Shown piece after piece: positions 6,859 through 12,940 of a stretch of DNA of 12,940 bases (position 1 is the stretch's first letter; each line of letters begins with the position of its first letter). The DNA is from an uncultured Blautia sp. (GTDB taxonomy: Bacteria; Bacillota; Clostridia; Lachnospirales; Lachnospiraceae). The stretch spans positions 1 to 12,940 of the forward strand of contig URHH01000066.1 of the NCBI GenBank assembly GCA_900547615.1. Reading direction: 5' to 3'. Below the pieces are notes generated by a model. That model ran no database searches. It was not told the DNA's origin and worked only from the letters and a program-made list of their open reading frames with translations. A program made the translations under genes and the position numbers.

Positions 6859-7409
6859 GAGTCATAGCAGGAAAAGCAAGACGTTTAAATTTAAAAACAG
6901 TTCCGGGGATGGATACGCGCCCCACAACAGACAGAATAAAAGAAACCCTGTTTAATATTCTCCAGCCGGAAATGCTGGACTGCCGTTTTCTTGATCTGTT
7001 TGCAGGAAGCGGCGCAATCGGAATTGAAGCTTTGAGCCGTGGAGCAGCAGAGTCTGTTTTTGTGGAAAAAAATCCGAAGGCATGTGCATGTATCCGGGAA
7101 AATCTGGCATTTACAAAACTTGCAGAAGGTGGTAAACTGCTGAACATGGACGTGCTTCAGGCGCTGCGTTCTCTGGAGGCAAAAGGTGCATTCGACTGTA
7201 TTTTTATGGACCCTCCTTACAATCAGGAACTGGAAAAGGAAGTTCTCCTGTACCTGAAAGAAAGTGAAACGGCAGATGAGAATACTCTGATCATAATAGA
7301 AGCGGAGCTTTCCACTGATTTTTCTTATGTGACAGAGCTGGGATATGAGCTTTTGCGCGTGAAAGAGTATAAGACAAATAAGCACATTTTTTTAAAAAAG
7401 AGAAAGTGA
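6855..7409 (+). CDS. rsmD: 16S rRNA (guanine(966)-N2)-methyltransferase
   Basis: The 184-residue enzyme methylates G966 of 16S rRNA with S-adenosylmethionine during 30S assembly. The N-terminus MRVIAGKARRLNL, TRPTTDRIKETLFNIL (21-36), the SAM-binding DLFAGSGAIGIEALSRGA (47-64) and the catalytic DPPY (119-122) are diagnostic. The start ATG 6855 overlaps the mgsA stop (ATGA), which points to translational coupling; the nearest GGAG (6839-6842) is rather far at 12 nt. A TTG at 6837 is in frame, but family members begin MRVI. rsmD followed by coaD is a conserved pair (ylbH-ylbI in B. subtilis). Confidence 0.96.
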   Translation: MRVIAGKARRLNLKTVPGMDTRPTTDRIKETLFNILQPEMLDCRFLDLFAGSGAIGIEALSRGAAESVFVEKNPKACACIRENLAFTKLAEGGKLLNMDVLQALRSLEAKGAFDCIFMDPPYNQELEKEVLLYLKESETADENTLIIIEAELSTDFSYVTELGYELLRVKEYKTNKHIFLKKRK

Positions 7410-7418
7410 GAAAAATAC

Positions 7419-7913
7419 ATGGTAGTAGCAGTATATCCCGGAAGTTTTGATCCGGCTACTTATGGGCATCTGGATGTGATCAAACGTGCCAGCGTATCTT
7501 TCGATAAAATAATTGTGGGAGTTTTGCATAATTCTGCAAAAAGTCCGTTGTTTTCTGTGGAAGAACGTGTTAATATACTAGAAAAGGCGACAAAAGATAT
7601 TCCAAATGTAGAAGTGAAGCCTTTTGAAGGTTTGTCAGTGAATTTTGCAAGAGAGAATCACGCGCAGGTTATTATAAGAGGGCTGCGGGCAGTTACAGAT
7701 TTTGAGTATGAACTGCAGATGGCACAGACAAATCGTGTCCTGGCTCAGGATATAGATACTGTTTTTATGACTACAAGCCTTGAATACGCATATTTAAGTT
7801 CCACCATCATGAAGGAAGTTGCGTCCTTTGGAGGAGACTTAAGCAAGTTTGCACCGCCTGAGATCATCGAGGCGGTAAGACAGAAAATGCCGAAAGATAA
7901 ACAGATAAAATAA
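7419..7913 (+). CDS. coaD: Pantetheine-phosphate adenylyltransferase
   Basis: The 164-residue enzyme transfers AMP from ATP to 4'-phosphopantetheine, the penultimate step of coenzyme A synthesis. It is a nucleotidyltransferase: YPGSFDPATYGHLDVI (6-21) holds the TxGH motif (Thr14, Gly16, His17), RGLRAVTDFEYELQMA (87-102) binds pantetheine phosphate, and SSTIMKEVASFGG (127-139) is the ISSSxxR-like region with Lys in place of Arg. The length is typical. It starts 9 nt after rsmD with only a weak AGTGAG-type ribosome site, so coupling to rsmD is likely. Confidence 0.97.
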   Translation: MVVAVYPGSFDPATYGHLDVIKRASVSFDKIIVGVLHNSAKSPLFSVEERVNILEKATKDIPNVEVKPFEGLSVNFARENHAQVIIRGLRAVTDFEYELQMAQTNRVLAQDIDTVFMTTSLEYAYLSSTIMKEVASFGGDLSKFAPPEIIEAVRQKMPKDKQIK

Positions 7914-7925
7914 GGAGAGTGTATT

Positions 7926-8552
7926 ATGAGCAGCAGAATTGAACAGATTATTGATGAGATTGATGAGTATGTGGAGAGCTGTAAATTTCAGCCTCTTTCT
8001 ACTACCAAGATTGTCGTACAGAAGGAAGAAATCATGGAGCTTCTCAGAGAACTTCGTCTGAAAACTCCAGATGAAATTAAACGCTACCAGAAGATCATCA
8101 GCAACAAAGATGCCATTCTGGAAGATGCGCAGGCAAAGGCGGACGCGATCATCGCAGACGCACAGACAAAAGCCCAGGAACTGGTAACACAGCACGAGAT
8201 CATGCAGAAGGCTTATGCACAGGCGAACGAGACGATCAATGCAGCAAACAAACAGGCACAGGAAATTCTGGACTCCGCTACAGAAGATGCAAACAGCATT
8301 CGTCTGAGCGCGATCACATATACAGATGAAATGATGGCAAATATTGGTTCTGTACTTGACCAGACACTGGAAGATGCAGGCGGTAAATATAAGATGTTTA
8401 TTGATGCGCTTCAGAGCTGCCTGGACGTAGTAAACCAGAACAGACAGGAGCTTGCGCCGCAGACAGCTCAGGCTGCAGCTATGTCCAGTTCTTATCATGC
8501 AGAAGACAGCTCCGCTGATGAAGAACTGTTAGACGAGCTGGGTGACAACTAA
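7926..8552 (+). CDS. Coiled-coil protein, DivIVA- or ATP synthase b-subunit-like, function unknown
   Basis: This 208-residue cytosolic protein has no enzyme motif I recognise. Residues 1-50 contain a short conserved-looking segment (IEQIIDEIDEYVESC and QKEEIMELLRELR). From about 55 to 130 it forms a long helix with 11-residue (hendecad) periodicity, as in ILEDAQAKADA / IIADAQTKAQE (64-85). That suggests a right-handed coiled coil like those of F-type ATPase b subunits. The C-terminal 30 residues are Ala/Ser-rich, then acidic. Similar Clostridial proteins are often labelled ATPase or V-ATPase subunit H-like, probably only because of the coiled coil. The ribosome site AAGGAGAG (7912-7919) overlaps the coaD stop, so it is the last operon gene. 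Its position next to ylbJ hints at a cell-division or sporulation role, which is inference. Confidence 0.85.
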   Translation: MSSRIEQIIDEIDEYVESCKFQPLSTTKIVVQKEEIMELLRELRLKTPDEIKRYQKIISNKDAILEDAQAKADAIIADAQTKAQELVTQHEIMQKAYAQANETINAANKQAQEILDSATEDANSIRLSAITYTDEMMANIGSVLDQTLEDAGGKYKMFIDALQSCLDVVNQNRQELAPQTAQAAAMSSSYHAEDSSADEELLDELGDN

Positions 8553-9461
8553 GACAAGAAGTGCAGTGAGAGCTGCATGCATACATTTTGCGGCAAAGTA
8601 GGGGAGAACAGAAATCTGTCCTTTTAATACGCTCTTTGTCTGAGCGAGGATACATAAGCCTCCAAAGGCAGTCATCGTCATGGCATAGAGATATTTCTTC
8701 ATATAAGAAAGACCCGAGAGCGCAAGCTGGTGAAGTCCGGTTGTAAGCTCTGTGATGCCGAGAAATATGTATTTTCCTTCAGAATCAGACGGGCAGAAGT
8801 GACCGATCACTGCTCCCAGGATAGAGAAGAGAAGAATATATCCGCCGAGACGGGTGATGGTTTCGAAACCGTTCATAATAGAGACGTCTATGACAGCTCC
8901 TGGAGAGCTGACAGCGGATGTCTCTTTTTTTGACGGTGATATGGGTGTAAAGGTTTTGTTTTTATAAATAATAAAGCGGAAAAACAGCATACATATAAGG
9001 CTTGAGAGAAATAAAATCCCTGCGATTTCTTTTATCTCCGTCCTTCCGCCGAGACAGATTTGTGAGACATAGGCAGTGAGAAAAACGGGACTCGGGTTGT
9101 TGGAAAAGGTGAGGAGATACGAGGCTTCTTTTTTGCTTATTTTATTTTCCTGATATAAATCAGAGGCAAGCTTTGCGCCCATAGGGTATCCGCAGAGCAT
9201 ACCAAGAAGGAAAACATAAGCGCCGCAGGGAGTCAGTCCCAGAAATTTTTTCCAGAAAGAGGAAAGCGGGCTTAAAATTTTTTCGATTCCCTTTGTATGC
9301 AGAAGAATTCCGGTTAAAATAAGAAAGGGAAGAAGCGTGGGGATCAAGGTGTTCAGCCACAGCTTCATTCCGTCTCTGGCAGCAAAAAGAGCTTCCTCCG
9401 GATATTTCAGGAGGAAAAGAAGAAGGCAGATAACGCCGGCTGTTGTAATACGTTGTTTCAT
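8529..9461 (-). CDS. ylbJ: Sporulation integral membrane protein YlbJ (nucleoside-recognition/Gate domain)
   Basis: The 310-residue polytopic membrane protein resembles YlbJ, needed for a late step of spore formation in B. subtilis. Key signs are the N-terminal membrane helix, LNTLIPTLLPFLILTGILL (36-54), CGYPMGAKLASDLY (90-103), FSNNPSPVF (119-127) and ELTTGLHQLA (238-247), with about eight hydrophobic segments. It is shorter than the B. subtilis protein (about 408 residues from memory). The ATG at 9461 has only a weak ribosome site (AGG within CAGGCG). The location beside rsmD-coaD matches ylbH-ylbI-ylbJ, but here the gene is inverted relative to them and a coiled-coil gene intervenes. Its 3' end overlaps that gene by 24 nt, with no terminator visible between them. 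A sigma-E-like promoter lies upstream. Confidence 0.92.
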   Translation of the reverse strand: MKQRITTAGVICLLLFLLKYPEEALFAARDGMKLWLNTLIPTLLPFLILTGILLHTKGIEKILSPLSSFWKKFLGLTPCGAYVFLLGMLCGYPMGAKLASDLYQENKISKKEASYLLTFSNNPSPVFLTAYVSQICLGGRTEIKEIAGILFLSSLICMLFFRFIIYKNKTFTPISPSKKETSAVSSPGAVIDVSIMNGFETITRLGGYILLFSILGAVIGHFCPSDSEGKYIFLGITELTTGLHQLALSGLSYMKKYLYAMTMTAFGGLCILAQTKSVLKGQISVLPYFAAKCMHAALTALLVLVVTQLV

Positions 9462-9485
9462 ATGCGCCTGCTTGTTTTTTTCTTA

Positions 9486-9514
9486 AATATATGGCGTTTT
9501 ATGAGGATATATGA
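9486..9514 (-). promoter_or_regulatory. Sigma-E-like (mother cell) promoter for ylbJ
   Basis: On the - strand, TCATATA (9508-9514) and CATATATT (9486-9493) are 14 bases apart, close to the B. subtilis sigma-E pattern (TCATATT, N13-15, CATACAAT). Transcription would start near 9479, leaving a leader of about 18 nt. B. subtilis ylbJ is reported as a sigma-E gene, which supports the call. Confidence 0.6.
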
Positions 9515-9539
9515 TTAATAAAATTGGAGGTGTCATTTT

Positions 9540-10991
9540 ATGGCAGTACTGGAACAGTGTGAGCCGAAAAGAGTATTTCATTATTTTGAGGAGATTTGTA
9601 AAATTCCTCACGGCTCAGGAAATACAAAAGAGATCAGCGATTATCTTGCAGGCTTTGCAAAAGAGCAGGGCTTAAATTATGTACAGGACGAGCTGAATAA
9701 TGTGGTGATTTATAAAGAAGCGACAGAAGGGTATGAAAATGCGCCTGTTGTCATTCTTCAGGGACATATGGACATGGTGTGCGAAAAACGTCCGGACGTG
9801 GTTCATGATTTTACAAAGGATGGTCTGAAGCTTTCCGTAAAAGACGGATATGTTTCCGCAAACGGCACAACGCTTGGAGGAGACAACGGAATCGCAGTTG
9901 CTTATGGTCTGGCGCTTCTGGAGAGCAAAGATATTCCTCACCCTGCACTTGAAGTCCTCATTACAGTAGACGAGGAAATCGGACTTCTTGGGGCAAAAGA
10001 TTTTGACTGCAGCGTTTTAAAGGGAAAGAGATTTATTAATCTGGATTCTGAAGCAGAAGGAAGCATCTGGATCAGTTGTGCAGGCGGACTTTCTGCATAC
10101 AGCCGCATTCCTGTCCAGAGAGTAGAGGCAGAGGGAGTAATTCTCACAGTGAAAATTTCCGGCCTTATGGGCGGACATTCCGGTGCGGAAATTGATAAAA
10201 ACCGTGCAAATGCCAATGTTCTTATAGGAAGATTTTTATACGGACTTAAGAAAAAATGCGAGTACGAGCTTGTTTCTGTAAATGGTGGACAGAAAGATAA
10301 TGCCATTCCGAGAGAATGTACAGCTGTCCTTGCAGTTGGAGAAGAGAGCGTTTCAGAAATTCTTTCCTATGCTTCCTGGCTTCAGGGCAAATTAAGAGAA
10401 GAATATACAGGAAGTGATGAGGGAATTACTGTTTCTGTAGAAAACGAGGGTGTGAAAAAGACAGAAATCATGCATCCTACAAGCAGGGAGAGAGTTCTTT
10501 TCTATCTTATGAATATCCCGTTTGGCGTATTAAAGATGAGCGGAACTATAGAGGGGCTCGTTGAGACGTCCAACAATATCGGAATCTTAAAAACAGATGA
10601 CAGTGAAGTTCTGGCAGTTTCCAGCGTGAGAAGCTCTGTGGGAGCAGCGAGAGACGCTGTGGCAGATAAGCTAGAATACCTTACAGAGTTCCTGGGAGGC
10701 GAATTTGAAATCCAGGGCGCATATCCTGCATGGGAGTACCGTAAGGATTCCCCGCTTCGTGATAAGATGGCAAAGGTATATGAAGAGATGTACGGAGAGA
10801 AGCCAAATGTAGTTGCTATTCATGCAGGACTGGAATGCGGTCTTTTCTACGAAAAAATAGAAAATCTTGACTGTGTGTCTATTGGTCCGAATATGAAGGA
10901 TATTCATACTTCTGAGGAAATGCTTGAAGTTGCGTCAGTGGAAAGAGTGTGGAAGTATCTTGTAAAGGTTCTGGCAAATCTGAAGGATTGA
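9540..10991 (+). CDS. pepD: Aminoacyl-histidine dipeptidase (M20 family, PepD)
   Basis: This 483-residue cytosolic zinc dipeptidase hydrolyses Xaa-His and other dipeptides. The metal and catalytic residues are all in place: GHMDMV (75-80, His76 and Asp78), GGDNG (113-117, bridging Asp115), DEE (144-146, Glu145 as general base and Glu146 as ligand), NLDSEAEG (167-174, Asp169) and C-terminal IHTSEE (His456). These match E. coli PepD His80, Asp82, Asp119, Glu149, Glu150, Asp173 and His461. GGAGGT (9526-9531) lies 8 nt before the ATG. It is divergent to ylbJ across 78 bases and stands alone, ending at a terminator. I could not find a convincing sigma-A promoter in that short gap, although a TATGAT is present at 9510-9515. 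Confidence 0.96.
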   Translation: MAVLEQCEPKRVFHYFEEICKIPHGSGNTKEISDYLAGFAKEQGLNYVQDELNNVVIYKEATEGYENAPVVILQGHMDMVCEKRPDVVHDFTKDGLKLSVKDGYVSANGTTLGGDNGIAVAYGLALLESKDIPHPALEVLITVDEEIGLLGAKDFDCSVLKGKRFINLDSEAEGSIWISCAGGLSAYSRIPVQRVEAEGVILTVKISGLMGGHSGAEIDKNRANANVLIGRFLYGLKKKCEYELVSVNGGQKDNAIPRECTAVLAVGEESVSEILSYASWLQGKLREEYTGSDEGITVSVENEGVKKTEIMHPTSRERVLFYLMNIPFGVLKMSGTIEGLVETSNNIGILKTDDSEVLAVSSVRSSVGAARDAVADKLEYLTEFLGGEFEIQGAYPAWEYRKDSPLRDKMAKVYEEMYGEKPNVVAIHAGLECGLFYEKIENLDCVSIGPNMKDIHTSEEMLEVASVERVWKYLVKVLANLKD

Positions 10992-10999
10992 TAAAAAAA

Positions 11000-11036
11000 G
11001 AAGGCTCCGGCAGAAACGCCGGGGTCTTTTATTTTG
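11000..11036 (+). terminator. Intrinsic terminator after pepD
   Basis: The GC core CCGGC (11007-11011) / GCCGG (11018-11022) extends through wobble and A-T pairs to about 12 bp, from 11000 to 11029, with a 6-base loop. It is followed by TTTT and a second T-run (11027-11035). Confidence 0.82.
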
Positions 11037-11040
11037 CATA

Positions 11041-11087
11041 AACAGTATATAACACTTGACAACAGTATTATACTGTTATATACTGTT
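11041..11087 (+). promoter_or_regulatory. Promoter embedded in a multi-half-site operator (GntR operon)
   Basis: A consensus -35 TTGACA (11056-11061), a 17-base spacer and -10 TATACT (11079-11084) form a strong promoter. Four copies of the half-site AACAGTAT surround and overlap it: forward at 11041-11048 and 11061-11068, reverse (ATACTGTT) at 11070-11077 and 11080-11087. The inner pair makes a 17-base palindrome with a single central T, filling the spacer. The outer pair is part of a perfect 13-bp inverted repeat (AACAGTATATAAC 11041-11053, GTTATATACTGTT 11075-11087). Same-strand copies are 20 and 10 bases apart, whole helical turns. The likely ligand is the GntR protein encoded next, giving autorepression; that is inference. 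Confidence 0.85.
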
Positions 11088-11110
11088 AATCAAATAGGAG
11101 GCCAACTATT

Positions 11111-11491
11111 ATGGAGATTATCATCAATCATACATCTATGCAGCCCATTTACGAACAGATTGCGGATCGGATCAAGGGTATGGTTATGGAAGGAAGTTTA
11201 AAAGCGGGAGAAATGCTGCCTTCTGTAAGGACAATGGCAAAGGAACTGAAAATCAGCGCTCTCACAGTAAAAAAAGCGTATGATTTCCTGGAGGAGGAAG
11301 GCTTTGTTGTAACAGTCCACGGAAAAGGAAGCTTTATCGCAGAACATAATCAGAATCTTATGATGGAAGAACGCAGAAAAGAAACGGAGGCTGCACTGGA
11401 GCAGGTTATCCGAAGAAGCCGTCAGGGCGGACTTTCGGATGAGGAAATCAGAGAGCTGTTTGAGCTGATTATGGAGGAAAATATATGTTAG
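11111..11491 (+). CDS. GntR-family regulator, YtrA subfamily
   Basis: The 126-residue repressor has an N-terminal winged helix-turn-helix (about 10-76): PIYEQIADRIKGMVMEGSLK, LPSVRTMAKEL (36-46), TVKKAYDFLEEEG (52-64) and HGKGSFI (70-76). The short helical tail (80-126) has no ligand domain, which defines the YtrA subfamily; that tail usually only dimerises. AGGAGG (11096-11101) lies 9 nt before the ATG. The gene overlaps the ABC ATPase gene by 7 nt. This family typically represses its own operon with an ABC exporter and responds to envelope-active antibiotics in some Bacilli. The inducer here cannot be read from the sequence. Confidence 0.94.
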   Translation: MEIIINHTSMQPIYEQIADRIKGMVMEGSLKAGEMLPSVRTMAKELKISALTVKKAYDFLEEEGFVVTVHGKGSFIAEHNQNLMMEERRKETEAALEQVIRRSRQGGLSDEEIRELFELIMEENIC

Positions 11492-12339
11492 TGGAAATGA
11501 AATATGTGAAAAAGCATTACCGGGATTTTTCTTTGGACTGTTCCCTGCAATTAAAAGAGGGCTGTATTACAGGGCTGATAGGAGCAAACGGAGCAGGTAA
11601 AAGTACGGCTTTTAAGGCGATTCTCGGTCTGATTCGACCGGAGGAGGGAGAAATTACCATACTGGGAGAAAAGGGAGGTAACCTTACAGGGAAAACAAAG
11701 GAAGAAATCGGAGTGGTTCTTCCGGAAAGCACGTTCAGCCGGTATCTGAAGGTGAAGCAGATTATTCCGATTATGAAAGAACTGTATTCTCGGTTTGACA
11801 GAGAATATTTTCTGGAACAGTGCAGAAGATTTTCCATTCCGGAAGATAAGATTTTAAAGGAATTTTCCACAGGAATGCTGGCAAAGCTTAAAATCCTTCT
11901 GGCGCTTAGTTATCATCCAAAGATCCTCATTTTAGATGAACCTACTTCAGGGCTTGACGTATTGACACGAGATGAGCTGCTGACTGTACTCAGGGAATAT
12001 ATGGAGGAGAGTGAAGAGAGAGGGATTCTTATCAGCTCTCATATTTCCTCGGATCTGGAGGGACTGTGCGACGATATGTACATGATCCATCAGGGAAGGA
12101 TCATCATGCATGAGGAGACAGACGTACTTCTCGATGAATATGGAATTTTAAAGGTGAGCGCAGACGAATACAGAGAGCTTGATAAAAGCTTTCTTCTGAA
12201 AAAGAAGAAAGAAAACTACGGATACAGCTGTCTGACAAAAGAGAAGTATTATTATATGGAAAATTATCCTTCTTCTGTGGTGGAGAAATGTTCTCTTGAC
12301 GAGGTGATTTCCATTATGGTAAAGGGGGAGACAGTATGA
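11485..12339 (+). CDS. ABC transporter ATP-binding protein
   Basis: This 284-residue ATPase powers the permease encoded next. It has Walker A GANGAGKST (33-41), a Walker B region LILDEPTSGLD (148-158) and an H-loop His186 (SSHISSD). The signature motif is FSTGM (127-131) rather than LSGGQ, and the Q-loop region reads GVVLPEST (76-83) with no glutamine at the usual place. Both are common in YtrB-like exporters. Residues 200-284 form a C-terminal extension. The start ATG 11485 overlaps the end of the GntR gene, with GGAGG (11473-11477) 7 nt upstream. The stop overlaps the permease start (ATGA), so the three genes are translationally coupled. Confidence 0.94.
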   Translation: MLVEMKYVKKHYRDFSLDCSLQLKEGCITGLIGANGAGKSTAFKAILGLIRPEEGEITILGEKGGNLTGKTKEEIGVVLPESTFSRYLKVKQIIPIMKELYSRFDREYFLEQCRRFSIPEDKILKEFSTGMLAKLKILLALSYHPKILILDEPTSGLDVLTRDELLTVLREYMEESEERGILISSHISSDLEGLCDDMYMIHQGRIIMHEETDVLLDEYGILKVSADEYRELDKSFLLKKKKENYGYSCLTKEKYYYMENYPSSVVEKCSLDEVISIMVKGETV

Positions 12340-12917
12340 AAGGATTATTAAAAAAAGACCTGGCGATTTTGTTTTGCAACAGAGCCATGCTCGTTGCGGC
12401 AATTATTGTTTTTGCAGCAGTTGCGTTTATGGGAAGCGGAGGCGGTCAGTTTATTGTGGCGTATATGGCGATTTTTGTTCCAATGGTAATAAACAGTACG
12501 ATAAGCTATGATGATACGGATCATGGAATGGCATACCTTATGACGCTTCCTGTTACAAGAAGACAGTATGTATATTCCAAATACGTGTTTAGTGCAGGAG
12601 CAGGATTTCTCTGCTGGATTTTTTCCTGTGTTATGGGAACTCTGTCTAATCTCATGCACGGAAGCAAAGAAGAACCGGGAGAATGGCTGTTTCTCTGTCT
12701 TATGAGTCTGGGAATCCTGATTTTTGTCAGCAGCCTTATGATTCCTGTACAGTTAAAGTTTGGAGCAGAGAAAGCAAAAATAGCAATGCTTCTTATTATG
12801 GTGGGAGTGACAGCAGTGACGTGGCTTTTCATTAATATAAAAAAAGCAGTTTTTCCGGGAAGTATGAATCTGCTTTCTTTTTTAACTATAAATGAGCAAG
12901 TTCGTGATTTTGCATAA
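12336..12917 (+). CDS. ABC-2 type permease, possibly shortened at the C-terminus
   Basis: This 193-residue membrane protein should pair with the preceding ATPase. I count five hydrophobic segments: about 17-33, 38-57, 84-106, 117-137 and 147-167. The stretch LPVTRRQYVYSKY (71-83) is typical of small ABC-2 permeases of YtrC-type operons. Such proteins usually have six helices and a short basic tail. Here the chain ends with FLTINEQVRDFA after the fifth helix, so the sixth appears missing. The sequence stops 23 bases after the stop codon, so I cannot tell whether a frameshift or a downstream insertion caused this. GGGGGAG (12324-12330) lies 5 nt before the ATG. Confidence 0.85.
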   Translation: MKGLLKKDLAILFCNRAMLVAAIIVFAAVAFMGSGGGQFIVAYMAIFVPMVINSTISYDDTDHGMAYLMTLPVTRRQYVYSKYVFSAGAGFLCWIFSCVMGTLSNLMHGSKEEPGEWLFLCLMSLGILIFVSSLMIPVQLKFGAEKAKIAMLLIMVGVTAVTWLFINIKKAVFPGSMNLLSFLTINEQVRDFA

Positions 12918-12940
12918 AAGAAAGACACTTCGATTCCAGA

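Noticed and set aside
8562..8577. Small hairpin TGCAG/CTGCA near the ylbJ 3' end as a terminator
   Set aside because: The stem is only 5 bp, has no T-run on either strand and lies within ylbJ coding sequence.
9462..9539. Sigma-A promoter for pepD
   Set aside because: TATGAT at 9510-9515 has no acceptable -35 at 16-18 bases, so I did not list it as a feature.
12521..12928. Reverse-strand open frame opposite the ABC permease
   Set aside because: It is antisense to a gene with proper coupling and membrane helices; no independent support.
1..12940. CRISPR arrays, transposons, phage genes, defence or toxin-antitoxin systems, tRNA or rRNA genes
   Set aside because: Looked for on both strands; no spaced direct repeats, transposase or recombinase motifs, or RNA gene signatures were seen. 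The window is core chromosome.

Overview
The window looks like chromosomal core DNA of a spore-forming anaerobic Firmicute, most likely a Lachnospiraceae member (Blautia-like gut Clostridia). The evidence is strong AGGAGG ribosome sites, sigma-A type promoters, an alpha/beta-type spore protein, a YlbJ homologue, a DUF6465-type protein, and two blocks whose order matches Bacillus subtilis: rpmB / yloU / yloV / recG and rsmD (ylbH) / coaD (ylbI) / ylbJ. I recognise this from memory of gene families; no database search was run. There is no phage, IS element, CRISPR array, rRNA or tRNA gene in the window, and no gene-free stretch exceeds 300 bases (the longest is 6231-6462).

Layout. 1-830: a membrane-anchored XRE regulator on +, ending at a hairpin terminator shared with the convergent rpmB. 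830-1183: rpmB on - and a divergent promoter region. 1184-5341: an Asp23/YloU protein, a FakA-like DhaL-domain protein, an intrinsic terminator, then recG, which carries a one-base frameshift near its 5' end. 5342-6230: a DUF6465-like protein with a histone-H1-like Lys/Ala/Pro tail, a second two-way terminator, and a convergent spore protein gene on -. 6401-8552: a + strand operon of mgsA, rsmD, coaD and a coiled-coil protein, driven by a clear promoter before mgsA. 8529-9461: ylbJ on -, overlapping the coiled-coil gene tail-to-tail by 24 nt and preceded by a good sigma-E-like promoter. 9540-11035: pepD and its terminator. 11041-12917: a compact GntR (YtrA-type) / ABC ATPase / ABC-2 permease operon whose promoter is embedded in a set of phased AACAGTAT half-sites.

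How the parts relate. Most genes are housekeeping: ribosome assembly (rpmB, rsmD), CoA synthesis (coaD), exogenous fatty acid activation (fakA), replication fork repair (recG), the methylglyoxal bypass (mgsA) and peptide use (pepD). They are interleaved with sporulation genes (SASP, ylbJ) that have their own sporulation-type promoters. The last operon is a self-contained, probably autorepressed transporter unit of the kind that often answers cell-envelope stress.

I see no clearly new multi-gene system. The points most worth a second look are the recG frameshift, the MgsA-like protein with three altered active-site positions, the nested operator before the GntR operon, and the two poorly characterised proteins (DUF6465-like and the hendecad coiled-coil protein).
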